64,000 nt of DNA from Lumnitzera littorea (GCA_024138015.1 JAMXBB010000011.1:80107613-80171612); one strand, 5' to 3'. Counted from the first letter of the stretch, positions 49,138 to 61,760 are shown. Numbers and translations are program-made. Notes: generated by a model from the letters alone, not told the origin.

Positions 49138-49790
49138 GTTGTCACAAACTTATAGCTCTAATACACGATAATCGATTCACTTGAAGCTGTTGAGAGGGTA
49201 AAGCTTGTACATGTTGTCATTACACATGGGAACAAGGTCCCTTATATATTTCTCAACAGCTTTACCCGAATCGATAAATTTTGAAAAGGGGTCAAGACAA
49301 ATGTTGCTTGGGTGTGTACCAATGTAGATCAGTTACCTTAAAGCTAAGATGTATCATTTTTATCCAGTTGGAATCTGATGAAGCGAGGATGCCAACATAA
49401 CTTAGCGACTTATTTGGGGAAAAACAGTTGTCCAAAGTTATAATGTGCCGATGATTCATTTTCTTTCTTCTTTCTGCTGTGTATTAGTATCTTGGACAAA
49501 TTCTTATAAGGAATCCATGTTCAATGAATCTCAAATCCGTTTTTGGTCAGATTGGGGAAAAAGCTATTTGGCTGGCGGCATCATGCTACTGAACTGCTGG
49601 CTTTGGTCTAAATATTATTAGGAAAAACCTAATAGACTACTGCTTTCCTGGAATTGCCTTTTTCATGTCTATTATGGTGCCTAACAGAAACAAGATCCTT
49701 TAAAGGAACGAATCCCAACTCATTAGCTTGCATTGGTGTACTCAAGAATTAATCCCTTGGGTTTTTGCTTTTGGAAAAATCATATTCTTT
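49138..49790 (+). other. 3' UTR and downstream flank of TAF5
   Basis: No ORF resembling a known family follows the TAG at 49135-49137. The poly(A) site could not be fixed. Transition to repetitive sequence occurs near 49800. Confidence 0.4.
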
Positions 49791-49794
49791 TAAG

Positions 49795-50170
49795 GTTAGA
49801 AACGAGTTGAGTTGAGATGATATGGTGTTGAGCTTGAGTTTAAACTCGATTTAAAATTTTAAAGTTCGAGCTTAACTTGAAGTAGTAGCGAAAAGGCTTG
49901 AGCTCAATTCTAGTAAGTTTGTTTAAGTTTGATTTATTTAAAAGAAACTTTTTTTTTTCTAATTGTAATAATATTAGTGTTCAACTTGATTTGAACTTGA
50001 TTGGCATTTATGCTGAACTTAAGCTTGATTAGGTTCGTAAATTTGTCAAGCTAAGCATTATAAATCTCAAGCTCGAATTGATTAATTATTGGGATAGTTT
50101 GAGCTTGTGTTTGATTTGATTTTTCTTAAGTAAATATAGGTTGAATTCGAGTAGTTTACAAGTAGTTTGA
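49795..50170. repeat. Degenerate low-complexity repeat built from GAGCTTGA-like words
   Basis: Many variants of 'gagcttgagttt', 'cgagcttaacttgaa', 'aagctcgaattgat' and 'gagcttgtgtttgattt' occur within 370 bp. This resembles the dispersed GAGCTCGAGCTTGA-type repeats common in plant spacers. Confidence 0.5.
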
Positions 50171-50287
50171 TCTATTTATATCTTTGATCTATTTATACCT
50201 TTAATTTATCAAATAGATGGGAAATAAGCAAATTACCGTAGTGCATGTTTACATGTGTATAATAAAATGCAAAAGCAAACTAAAAAG

Positions 50288-51035
50288 CTAGTTTTTATCT
50301 ATTTCAACTTTTAATTCATATAGTTGTGGATCCGGAATCCCAAATCGATCTTTAGAATTTGAGCTTTTACAAGAACAAGGACAAATAAAAACATGCAACT
50401 CATCATTTATGAGCTGTCTTCTCGAGTTCGCTAATGTGTCGGCTTCAGGATAGCAGATCTTAAAAGCATTTCGATTGAAGTCTTCCAAAATATCCCGTAC
50501 GTACAGATTAAATGAGAATAACATGGGTTAGGCAAATCCTCATCCTGATCACAGAGACAACTTCTCGAGAAACATAATCTATTCCCCTCTCTTCGGTCAT
50601 TTTGACAGATTGATAAGGACACGGCAAATAAAGAATGAGAGACATTCTCAGTATTCAATGATGGACTCAATGGTCCGTTGACATTAATCTTATAAAATTA
50701 ACTAAAAAATAATTATCGATAACAATCTTGTTCTATTACAGATCATGCCTATTTATAGGCTTAAGAAAATAATCTAGCTCACTTTGAAAAAATGATAATA
50801 GAAATAAGAAACTAGAAAGAAACATGAAAAGAGAAAAAGCTAAAATCAAGTCCCTGGTCAATTGGCCACCACATGATCGACCTCCTGTCTTTCTAGATGT
50901 CCTTGAGATCCCTTGGTCATCTCTTAAATCATCCATGTTATAACATTTCAGATTTATATTCCTATCATTTGAACTCTTCGGCAGGTGCTTGCAAAATTGT
51001 GTGTTAACATTTTCCCTACCGTGAATATTGATCAC
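50288..51035 (-). other. Unidentified minus-strand open stretches with a TATA-like box; possible LTR-element remnant
   Basis: A TATA-type box (CCTATAAATAGG on the minus strand, about 50749-50760) separates two open stretches. Upstream (51035-50736) is a basic Ser/Arg-rich peptide ending in a hydrophobic run. Downstream (50670-50288) two overlapping frames give a Cys-rich peptide (LCFSRSCLCDQDEDLPNPC, then NRNAFKICYPEADTLAN and FICPCSCKSS), as if one frame were shifted near 50500. I do not recognise the family. Base order resembles gene 3' end - LTR U3 - R, but no second LTR was found. Confidence 0.3.
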
Positions 51036-51142
51036 TAGCTTATAGAATTAGTATATCATATTTATCTTATATGATGGTATTCCCAAACTATATACATATG
51101 TTTATTTGTATCGTATTATAATATATTTATATGTTTTTCATA

Positions 51143-51143
<1 letters not shown>

Positions 51144-51175
<32 letters not shown>

Positions 51176-51176
51176 T
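51144..51176. repeat. (AT)n microsatellite
   Basis: Uninterrupted TA/AT run; a shorter one lies at about 51356-51370. Confidence 0.9.
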
Positions 51177-51179
51177 CAG

Positions 51180-52740
51180 TATGGAATATAATCATACAAT
51201 ACCTTTACATTTCATGTAACTAACATAATTTATGCGCAATTAGCAAGTATCTCCATATGTTTACTACATGTGTGCTTAATCTATGTATTTTTGAAATTGA
51301 ATGTTTACACCATTAAATCTTTACAAAATGTATGTTTAGATACAATGAACAACAATATATATATATATATAGAACTTTACTATTTTGTCATTAGATAAAA
51401 TGAACAAAAAAAAAAAATTTCAAACTTTAAATATTTCATAAAATAAAAAAAAATATAGAACTTTATTTCTTTTTATAATTTTTGAACATTTTGTTAAACT
51501 TCATATTACTTTTGTTTTTTTTAAAATTCTATTTTTCACAGAAAAAATTGTCATATCAGGATCTATATATATGTGTATGTATGTGTGTCAATTTGGGGGT
51601 TAATGCTAATTTCAATGATAGAGGACTAAGTACACAGTAAACAAATATGAATGGATGTTATTTATAATTTACCATACGTTCATACTTACTTTTTCATATA
51701 TATATTTGATTGGTTATACTCATTACAAGTATAGTCAACTATTCTAAGAATAAGTATGCACACGAAGTATATGTGTATAAAATGAAAGAAAAGTTTTATT
51801 GCCCCACTAATTGAATAAAACGTGAAATGGTTCATGGAAAATATAAGCTAGAGTTTGCATCTCATTAAGTATATTAAGAAATAGTGTGATGTGACAATTT
51901 TCTTTTTGTGATTGGAGAAAAAAAAAAAAAAGGATATTTAGGAAAAATAAGTAGGTGCTTATTGTACTACCTATTTACAACAACTTCTGGGATAGTCACA
52001 CATACAAAAGCAGTCTCACATGCAATGATGCAAACTCCATTGTCTTGTATGTGAGCCTCCATTTTCTATGTATACGTTCCTAACGGAAGGTGTTTTTTTT
52101 TTATTAGTGGTCTTAGGCCCCACCTACATTTTGCTTGATAATTAAATAAAATCTAAACTAAAATATGTTATGTATAACTAACTATTACTAACTAGTTCTC
52201 TTTTTTTATTCCAACACAACATCTTATCTATATTATTCAAGCAATATTATGATCACTAGTGGGTTTTATACAACATTGGTGATTGGATGCGATGGTAGTG
52301 CCAAGTGATACATGGTAAAATGAGAAACTTTTAATTTTTTTTTTTTTTAAAAAAAATCGTTTTCTTTATTTTTCATCATATTTACCTTTTTAATTTATGA
52401 TCGTTGTCATTGCCTTTTACTAATAGCTACAATTAAAAATCAATAATATATGCGATCTTTTAAATTATCATAAGAAAATTTGAAAATTATACCATGAGCT
52501 TTAGATTATAATAAATACTAAAAGAAGTTCGGAAGGCGTATTCTATTAAAAGAGCACTTGAAGGGATTTGGCAAATTAAAAGAAAAACTAAAGATATAAA
52601 ATTAGAAAAAGAAAATGGAAAGTTGTTCTTGAATTACTCATTATTTTTCAAATATTGAAATCTTTCCTTATTCTTATTTGTTTCCTTATATGTTGTATAC
52701 CAAGTCCTAATTCTCAAGGGATTTAACCATTCACAGAATG
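51180..52740. other. AT-rich spacer, no gene seen
   Basis: Long A- and T-tracts and no ORF resembling a known family. No LRR coding sequence that could complete the kinase fragment downstream was found here. Confidence 0.5.
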
Positions 52741-52774
52741 CATACTACACTAGAGTTCTACCTTCTAATCACTT

Positions 52775-54424
52775 TTGAAGAACATGTGTACTTGCTTTTA
52801 CATCTGCAAGTCAAGGAATATGCCATCAAAGCCTGTTACTAGTGAAGAGATTCTTCGGCACACGGCTGTTCATAATCCATCTGCCGTCTCTGGAATAGAG
52901 GGTGGTGTTGCTTCGGTTGTTGCAGCAGCAGGTCTTGTGACAAAACGTGAAGGGACATCAACTGAGACAAGTAGTCCTGATGAGAAAATGGCAGAATCAG
53001 CTACTGGATTCTGGTTGCCAGAATCTGGTGATTCTTCCACTGCAGAACATGCAAACATCTCGAGATTCAATCCAAGGTTATCTGATCAATTGGTCGGTAA
53101 GCTACATTTTCTTGATGACACGATCACACTCACAACTGAGGAGCTCTCAAGGGCTCCTGCTGAAGTTCTGGGGAGAAGCAGTCATGGGAAATCTTACAGA
53201 GCAACATTGGATAATGGGGTGTTCCTGACAGTAAAGTGGCTTAAGGAAGGGGTGGCTAAACAGAGGAAGGAGTTTGCGAAGGAGGCAAAGAAATTAGCAA
53301 ACATCAGGCATCAAAATGTGGTGTGTTTACGTGGGTACTACTGGGGACCAACACAACATGAGAAACTCATACTGTCGGATTATATCTCTGCGGCAAGTCT
53401 TGCGTGCTTCCTTTATGGTATAGCTATCACTTTTCTTTTTCTCTTTTGAATGTGCATGCACTCATGCTGAAACTTCAACACATAAAGCTATTCCCTGAGA
53501 GATAACTAGGAGTTTTTCAAGCAAATTTTACTTAAAAGCCTTACGTATGTCTGGTGGAGATCATATTCACTCTGGTAACGTAGTAGGTAAACTCAAAGGG
53601 CTTCTCTGTCGTTTGCAGTTTCCATATCTACATAATACAATGGGGGCAAAATGACAAGAAAATCTATCTGTTATGTCAATGCATACATACAAGTAAATAT
53701 GATAGTAGTCAGAGGTGCAGTAAAACGATTTGACATGTTTTATCCCTAGGAAAGCTCAAAGATCCGACTACATGGCTGATCACAATGCACCCCATGAATG
53801 GTATTATTAGTGATTTCATTTTCTGGTGTTACATTTACAGATCGCCCTGGAAGAAAAAGCCCGCCATTGACTTGGCCTCAGAGGCTCAAAATAGCAGTTG
53901 ACATAGCACGTGGCCTGAACTATCTCCATTTAGACCGGGCTGTTCCGCATGGTAATCTCAAGGCGACCAATGTTCTACTCGACGGTTCTGATCTCATCGC
54001 GCGGGTTTCTGACTACTGTCTCCACCGGTTGATGACTCAAGCTGGCACCATGGGACAGATCCTTGATGCTGGGATGTTGGGATATTGTGCTCCGGAGTTG
54101 GCTGCTTCAAAGAAACCTCTACCTTCTTTCAAGTCCGATGTGTATGCCTTTGGTGTGATTCTTTTTGAATTACTAACAGGCCGATGTGCTGGTGATGTGA
54201 TATCTGGTGAAGGAGGAGGTGTGGATTTGACATACTGGTTGCGACTGAGGGTGGCTGAAGGCCGTGCCTCGGAATGCTTTGATTCAACATTAACACCGGA
54301 AATGGGGAATCCAGCAGTGGAAAAGGGAATGAAAGAGGTCCTAGGAATCGCATTAAGGTGTATAAGATCTGTTTCAGAAAGACCGAGCATCAAGACTCTA
54401 TATGAGGATCTGTCCTCCATATAG
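52775..54424 (+). pseudogene. GHR1: 5'-truncated GHR1-like LRR receptor pseudokinase (cytosolic part only)
   Basis: Two exons, 52775-53417 and 53841-54424 (TAG), joined GT-AG in phase (a Gly/Asp-rich DRPGRK follows the junction). The protein has LTTEELSRAPAEVLGRSSHG, VKWLKEG with the beta-3 Lys, RHQNVVCLRGYYWGP, and VPHGNLKATNVLL where HRD should be. It continues VSDYCLHRLM where DFG should be, and ends SVSERPSIKTLYEDLSSI. These are hallmarks of the GHR1 family (guard-cell H2O2 resistance 1), whose kinase domain is naturally inactive. The LRR ectodomain and membrane segment of the normal receptor are absent for at least 3.5 kb upstream. Several conserved sites are altered (YCAPEL for YRAPEL, TYWLRL for TDWVRL, CLRGYY for GLRGYY), fitting relaxed selection. 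The retained intron argues against retroposition. The open frame could still be transcribed; a functional short form is the alternative. Confidence 0.65.
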
Positions 54425-55588
54425 TATAGACGATTCTTAAATTGATGCAGCCGGTCATTGTTCTTGTGATGGGGATAATAATCTCTCTGTTGCTTCCCCT
54501 ACAAGGTCCATGTCTTGGGGGGTTCAATAGTTAGTTATTTCAGCTGCTTGAATTAGCAGATTGTATTTTGAAATGAAGAGGGCATCACAACATCTTTTTG
54601 CCACAAGCATAGCCACATCTCACATTTGAATTCACCTAGACATTTTCATGACAACTTGTATGAGGTCTTACGTCGAAGTTTTATTGAGAATGCTTCTTGT
54701 GGTAATTTATATAGTGCAATTTATAATGAATTGGTGTATGGAATTTTTAGGGTGGTTTGTGTTCCAAGAAGTCATTGATCATACTACGATTAGATGTAGG
54801 ACAACAAAAGTGGAAAAATTATAGAACACAGAAATTTACTAAAAAGTTATACCAAGACTGCAAGAAATTGCTATCCGCAAAATAAAACATTGTTGTATTC
54901 TTTTTTTTTTTTTAATGAAAAGAAATAATAACCTAGAAAAGTATATACCTAATAACCTTACAGTATTAGATTTAAATGATACCTTCCGCCATTAAGAATT
55001 TGAATAATCTAACACTACAATATGATATGTAATGGAATTATTCTATTAAAGAGGAAGAAAAGGTATCACGCTAATATCTTATTAATAATTGTATTCAATG
55101 TCTCATTCATCTTGGAAACCCTAAAAGACTATTAATTAAAAAGTTAGCCAAATATGAGTCTTATGATGTAAACTTAATTTATGAGCCTTATGATCACTAT
55201 GAAAGAATAAAAACAAAAAAAAAAACAAAAAAAAAAAAGATCTAATACCCATAAATAAGATATCAATATAACAAAATCTTGGTATTGATACCTAATTCTC
55301 GCCTAGCTTGAGACCTTGCATACGAGAAATCCTACCAAGAAACATAAGGGTGAATAACGAGCTTGTCCTCTATACTATGACCTACTCAGCAAGCCCCACA
55401 ACGTTTCACCTAAGCAAGCTGGCTCGACTACTGAGATTGCACACACTGACTATTTAGCATTAACTTGAGTCTCAGCTCAGCCTTTACTGAACACTTACCG
55501 ACTTCTCTTGACATCCTAACTCCTTCTTTGTTTTTAGTGCTAGCTTTCTATTGTACTCCATTAATGGCTGTCTGACATTCACGGTATG
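54425..55588. other. Spacer, no gene seen; A-tracts
   Basis: AT-rich with poly-A/T runs (54900-54914, 55215-55239). The more C-rich 55290-55588 and 58639-58950 flank the solo LTR and may be one older element split by it, but no domain is visible. Confidence 0.4.
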
Positions 55589-55593
55589 GTCGA

Positions 55594-58500
55594 TGTAAGC
55601 CCCAAAGTTCAGCCAAGTAACCGTAGGATTGAACTTAAAACTTAAGGTTTAGGGTGATCAGTTAAAAGATCCGATCAAACCTAAATTATAAACTATTTAA
55701 CAAGATACCAGTAAAAATGACCCTGTAAACTTAAATTTAAGAAAATAAGTAGTAAAATTGGAGACTATAAAATTTTTAAATTTTAAGCATAATAATTGCT
55801 AATTACCAAAAAGGTAAAAAGTGTAATATAATAACTAATAAATTATTAGAGATAGATTATATGTATACTAAAAATTTTAGAATGACCAAAATAATATTTG
55901 GGAATGTTCACGTGCACCCTACATGTATTTACGTGTAGATAAAAATACGCGTAATTAGTGAAATAGGCCGAAAACTAAGTAAATAATTAAAGAAAAATAC
56001 AAAATAATTATAGAAAAATCAGAAAAAAATCAGAAGTGGATAACTGAAGCAAGATAAGGTCGTGGCAGGTCCAAAGCTGCAAAATAAAAATTAGCCAATA
56101 AAAATTGAACAACTTAAAAGCCAAAAATCAAGGAATTTGGACAAAGTCTTGTTAAATTAATGCATATTAATTACAGCAAATGTCTATAAATAGGGAAAAA
56201 ATTTACAGAGCTCATTTGGACAGTTTGGAAAGTGAGAAAATTAGGTAGAGTCGAAAATTCGAGAGAAAATCCAGAAAATAAAAAAAAAATAAGAAAAACT
56301 GTGCAGTTAAGGGTTTTAAAAGGAACCAACACCAGACAAGGAGCTGGAAGTGGACGGCCACCACCACCACACGGTGGTGGCAGCGCCCAGGCCGGCCGAC
56401 AAGGCCACGGTGGCCCGCGGTGGCCGGAGCCACCCAAATCGGTGAGTCCGATTTTCAGCCCGAATCTTGTGAATTTTTGTAAAAATAGTAAATATAATTA
56501 TAAAATTATGAATTTTGTTATTCTGGGATATTTTTGTATGTAGTTTGTAGGAAAAATATTATTTTGATGAAATTATGTCCCGTAATATATAGTCCTTAAG
56601 AAATCGTGTAAAACCGAGCACATTTCGGTTTAGAAATAAATGACCTTAGGAGTGTAGTTTTAAGCCCAAAATTTTTCTATAGATTACTCAGATGATATAG
56701 AATAGTGCTATGGAGCCCTTTTTCAAAAATTAATTTTCGAAATTTTTAGATAATTTTTAGGCTCTAAAAAGAGGCATAAAATGGGTAATTTAGGGTTAAT
56801 TATGTAATTAAATGATTAATTTCTGATTTAGTGAATAATTACATGTTTTAGGATGTTAAGATCTGATGGAGTATGATACTTATAGCATTTAGGGTGTTAG
56901 ATGTAATTATTAGGTTAATTATGTAGTAAATTAGTAATAGAAAAACATAGTAAATTATGAGTTAATTTTGTAAATTAGAATAATTAGGTGTAAAACCTGA
57001 TCTAGGATGAATTTAGATATTTTGAAGTAGTAATTTATGTTAGAGATGGTAATTAGGGTAATAAAAATATTATAAATGCATTATGTGCATAATATGTAAT
57101 AATAAATAATGTGTAATTTTTGAAAATACAATAAATAGAAAATATTAGGATAAAAATTGATGTTATATAAATAATAGGGATATATAATAAATCTGATAAG
57201 AAACTTGAATTTATGTAATTATATGAAAAATGTAAAAATTTCTCACATTAAGAGTAAATTCGGTACACAAATAGGGATTTAAGTGTACCGGATGGAATAA
57301 AATACTGACTAAGGGTAATAATGGTATATAGGAAATCGGGAAGTAATGTGATTAATTTCACATTATAGGTTGAAACGGATTTTTAGGGTTAGAATCTAAA
57401 ACATTACTTAAAAATCGAACTAAAAACCTGGTTCAGAAATCGATGCGAAAACCGAACCTGAACCTAACCCCAAACCTAGAATAATTATAAAAGACTTAAT
57501 ACCTAGATAATTAGGCATATTAAACCTTAAACAAAACCTAACAATAAGCGTTGTAGGATAAAACGAACTTATAATATTTATATGAAAAGCTGAAACCACG
57601 TTCGTGTTATAGGGATAACCGGCGATGGCTTGAGCAAATCGGACCTCGAGTGAGCGAACGAGGAGTCGAGGTAAGTTGGGATTAATACGATGCTGTATTT
57701 TTGGAGGCTTAAGATTATGCTTGGTTGTGCTTGTTAGATAGTTGAATGTGTGCATGTGCTTGATTATGGGTGATGCTATGATTCTATTTGTTGCTTTGGC
57801 ACATGTTGTATGAATTGTATGTAATGGTTGATCACCCTAAATTGGACTTAATCAAATATACGACCAGTAATCATAATCGAACATGCATGGCAACCCGTTA
57901 GGGGATTTAGGACTCTCCGGCCAAATACCGACCTCTTCGGAAGAGATAGCGCAGGATTGCAAAATGGTCCCTTCTTCATCCTCAGTCGAACTAAGTGACA
58001 GGAGAGGAGGTCGCGGCGAGGGTAAAGGCAGTGGTTCGAAGGTAGTCGCGGGAGGAGCAAGGTCTCCATTACACAAGCCTGGGTTTGGTCGTGAGCTGTT
58101 GCATTAACGGCAACTCCTCAACCCGGATTAGAGCGGGCGCAATTTCTCTAATCTCACGACGGGCCGGACAACGTCGTGCGATGACATTTGCTTGCATATG
58201 CATTGCATCTAATAAGTGATTGAAAACCTTGTTCTGTTTCTGGTATAGTTTTAAGTCCTCCGTCCTAACTTACTGAGCTGTGGTTGCTCACATCCCTATA
58301 GACGTCGTGTAGGTGCTGGCTAAGAAGCGGCAACAACTACTCTAAAGCTAGCAACTGCTGGATCCTGGGGAGTGAGGAAAAATATTGAAGAATCAACACA
58401 TGTTTTACTTTTCATTTCTGATTAATGTAATAACTGAATTATAGTGACTATATATAACTTTTCTCACTTTCTTAAATGATTTGTTTAAATTACAAATTGT

Positions 58501-58633
58501 CTACTTCAAAGCGGGTTAGTCATGGACGTTTTGTGTAGATCAGGTCTAAGATAGCGGTTGTAAGGTTAACTTCTATCTTAGGATGGTTTACACGGCGGGG
58601 GCTGTTACGACTCTGCCGCTTCGGGGCGTGACA
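55594..58633 (+). mobile_element. Solo LTR, copy 3 (3.04 kb), opposite orientation to copies 1 and 2
   Basis: Begins TGTAAGCCCC and ends CTTCGGGGCGTGACA, with exact TSD GTCGA at 55589-55593 and 58634-58638. It is inverted relative to 12911-15853 and 18753-21665 and similar along the whole length. Reading left to right it carries a strong TATA box (CTATAAATAGGG, 56184-56195) about 590 bp in, which sets the LTR sense as plus. Next is a GC-rich patch (56345-56435, with several GGTGG/CCACC words), then an AT-rich stretch, and CTTACTGAGCTG near 58268. No coding region, second LTR, primer-binding site or pol was found. The GC-rich frames here are not genes. Confidence 0.85.
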
Positions 58634-58638
58634 GTCGA

Positions 58639-60590
58639 TACACCTAACAGCCCTTATGGATGTCAGACCTTTGAGCTACGGATTTGGTTATAAGGTCGAT
58701 TGATAAGAATCAAGGGCTGATCACATAATCCCGAACACGTGGATTTAATTTCCTAGTACGTTGCGTTATTGAAAGACAACTCACTCCTAGGGAAGAACTA
58801 TTTACCCAAGCTAATCTAATGTGTCTTCTAAGCTTCTTTGAACTCTTCATTATCTCATGAGTATAAGGGGAAGAAGCCACCAACACCTCTGAACAAAGCT
58901 TTACTTAAGCCCACTCATTGCCGGTTGATTCAACCATAATCAATACCTGGAATTTTGAAACGAAGTCTACCTATAATAAAGCATATTTAGTCTAATTAAC
59001 ATGCAGTAAAATATAATCTATTTTAATCCACCAAAATTGGTGTAGGATAGTAGAAGTGAAATTAAATAAAGGAATGGAAAAGGCGTGCAAAACTATAGAA
59101 ATCAAATTAGAAAATTAAATTAAAGAAGAACTATAATAAGAGTTAAAGGTATAAGGACTTATTTAGTAATTGGTTTTGACTCAACTTAATGGCATGTACC
59201 AACTCTTTAGGCTAATGGCAAAGTCTATGGAGCTGGATCCATTTATTTAAGAATGTTTTAAGGAGATTTTACTTAGTAAGCTAAGGTGGTTTCACTATTT
59301 TTGGGCATTCTTGGTTGCCTTTCATGCTAAAAAATCCTTTTTATTGTTTTATTTTAAAGAAGCCTTAATTTTTAGGCTTATTTAAGAGGTTATTGGGTGT
59401 AGACTAAAGTCTATTAAAGAACCTATTTGAAATAAAGCCCATGAGGAGTTGCAAATGTATTAAAGAAGGCTCCATCTCCTCCAATGATCTTAAAGCAATC
59501 TAGATATTATAAATGGCTTATCTCATTTGTTGATTGTCAGGATCATCTAACGGTTGAGATTGAGCATTGAAATTTATAAAATGAGACTTTTTCTTCCTCA
59601 TTTTAAACATTCAAAAGATTTAAGAAACATTGTTGCACTATTGAAATTTCACTCAAAAATATCAAACTAGTAATTAAACGAAGAGTAATTGAAGAACAAT
59701 AAAAAAGCTTAGGAGTGATCTTTAGTCACAAGCGCATTCCTCCTACATCTCTCTTAAATGACCCTTCTCCATGTGTCATTAAATTAAGATTATATTTCTC
59801 AAGTTGATTCAATATGTGATGTGCATATGATCTATTGTCTGCAAAAACAAAAATAAAAAAACCCATTCAAAAGGTAAAGGAATTCAAATTGAAAAATAGC
59901 AAAAAGTGGAGAATCAAACAAGTAAAAGGTAGTAGTAAATGTTTCCACAATGGAATTAATCATTGATTAGATACATTATGGTGAATTCTTAAAAGAAATT
60001 GTCTCTTCCACAATAGAATTTCATCAATGAAATTTTGACTAAATGTTTCCATAATCTTCTTCCATCCTAAGAAATGTATCATCGAATAAAAGGTGAATAA
60101 ATTGAATAGAATAATGGAGAAAAGGTGAAAGGCTATTTCATGCTTTGCACAATATTTCTTTAATAACTTGTGTAAACACTCTTTTTTTTTTCCTTCTTTA
60201 AAATAGTTTTTAATAAAGTGTGAAAAATGAAAGATACAAAAAGTTGAGTATAAAAAGCTCTAAAGATGAAAAATTAGAAAAAAACCAAATATTAGAAATT
60301 AGAAAAAAGTTGTAAACACTAAATTTTTATCCCTCTCGTAGTTTTAATTTTTGTTTTTTTAATAGGGTCCTAATTCAAAATAAAAATAATAATAAATAAA
60401 TAAAAAATAATAAAGAATAAATAAAAAATTGAAAAATGATAAAAATACAAAAAAAAAATGAAAAATAAATTTTTAGAAAGAAAAATATTTTAGGGTTAAT
60501 CGATTTAGTTTTTATTTAATTTAAATAGTTTTATTTTAGAAAGTCACATTGTTTAAATGCAATATAATTATCCTAAATGTTAAGATACAA
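58639..60590. other. AT-rich spacer, no gene seen
   Basis: No ORF of note. The last 500 bp are dominated by A-rich low complexity. Confidence 0.5.
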
Positions 60591-60594
60591 GCTG

Positions 60595-60668
60595 GCAGTC
60601 TAATGGATAAGTATTTGAGCATTGGCATTAGATTAGCTTGAGGTCATGGGTTCGATAAAGATTTTTGA
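60595..60668 (+). repeat. tRNA-derived SINE-like head
   Basis: TGGCAGTCTAATGG (A-box-like) and GGGTTCGATAAA (B-box-like) lie about 40 bp apart. The acceptor and anticodon arms do not pair as a tRNA. Confidence 0.4.
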
Positions 60669-60820
60669 GATTCAAATCTAATTTGGTTTTTATTAAATTG
60701 GATTTAAATCGATTTAAAAGATTTAAATTTAGTTTAATTTTTATCAAATTGGGTTTAAATCGATATAAATAATTTAAATTTAATTTGATTTTTATTAAAT
60801 CAAATATGAGTCAATACAAA
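60669..60820. repeat. Three tandem copies of a 51-bp AT-rich unit
   Basis: Units start at 60669, 60720 and 60771, each beginning with a form of GATTTAAATTTAATTTG and containing TTTTTATTAAATT. The third unit is the most diverged. Confidence 0.75.
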
Positions 60821-60861
60821 ACATTTGATTTTATATGATTTAAAAGATTTGTTTCCAAGCT

Positions 60862-60870
60862 TTATATATA
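60862..60870 (+). promoter_or_regulatory. Possible TATA box ahead of a C-rich leader
   Basis: TTATATATA lies about 35-45 bp before an abrupt change to C/A-rich sequence, as at a plant Pol II start site. Confidence 0.35.
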
Positions 60871-60899
60871 TTGAACATTTGAAAAAAATACCAAAGTCC

Positions 60900-61760
60900 T
60901 TTTTCTCCAACAACCACAGCTTTCACATTCCATAGGGCAGCAAGTTTCATCTTCATTCCAACGGTCCTCTGCTAGCGAACACATCTACGCTACTCAACAA
61001 CTAACATAGTCCACAGATGCACAACAACTTTATTGCAGAACGCCCCATCAAGCTAGCAACAACAACTCCAGACGCAAGCCATTAATCAGCCATCAACGTC
61101 GATCACAGTTGTAGCACGTACGACCATAGCTCCAACATGGACAGCAGCAGCGCTAGACGAACCACCTGACGCTTTACTGCAGCAAACTCTGCCACTCATC
61201 CTCACTACTACGAACAGCAGCAGCGATCAGCAAGCCCTGTCACAGTTCCACGACAGATGACTGCTCCATCTACGGCCAAACACAACATTGCAGCAGCCTC
61301 GATGCATCCTTAACCCGACACCATCCCCATCCTTCTTCATTGCGGTCACCACACGCTTCACTCCACTGCACTGTCCTTAGACCACTGCTTGCACACATAC
61401 GCACGTCTGGCTTCACACTGATCAGCACTGATACCGAAACATGCCACTTCACCGTACTACTTCATTCACGATCAGCACACTGCAGTTCGGTACGCTAGAA
61501 CACAGCACATCCATACTTCGAGCACGTCATACACTGCAACGAGCAGCACGTACCATCCACCTTCATCATCCTCACTCCGTACATCTACTTCACGAACATC
61601 CATGCTGCTGTATGCCACAACACATTCATATGACACACGGCCAGAATCTCTTACCCTCACTCACGATCCAGCACATACGCACATCTCCACTCACGATCAA
61701 CATCCACGCCAACTTACATAACTAAACATCGAATGTTCAACACGCGTACAAAACCCAAAA
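60900..61760 (+). other. C-rich, G-poor transcribed-leader-like stretch
   Basis: About 850 bp with many CA, CAC, CAGCAG and CCA words and strong C-over-G skew, between AT-rich sequence and the G3BP-like gene. Open frames on both strands reflect composition. It may be the R-U5/leader of an LTR element or part of the gene's 5' UTR; no splice pair could be fixed. Confidence 0.4.

Noticed and set aside
52775..54424. Calling the GHR1-like locus an intact receptor gene
   Set aside because: LRR and membrane-spanning coding sequence could not be found upstream, and conserved kinase-fold residues are changed.
56171..56543. GC-rich Pro/Gly-rich open frames on both strands
   Set aside because: They lie inside the GC-rich patch of solo LTR copy 3 and have no family match.
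57848..58107. Ser/Pro/Leu-rich frames here, and similar ones at 13562-13864 and 19212-19580
   Set aside because: The same segment recurs in all three solo LTRs with shifting frames; not conserved as protein.
60595..60668. Candidate tRNA gene
   Set aside because: A/B boxes are present but acceptor and anticodon stems do not pair; more like a SINE head.
61270..61725. His/Thr-rich + frame and Val/Arg-rich - frame
   Set aside because: Products of the C-rich composition; no domain and no matching splice sites.
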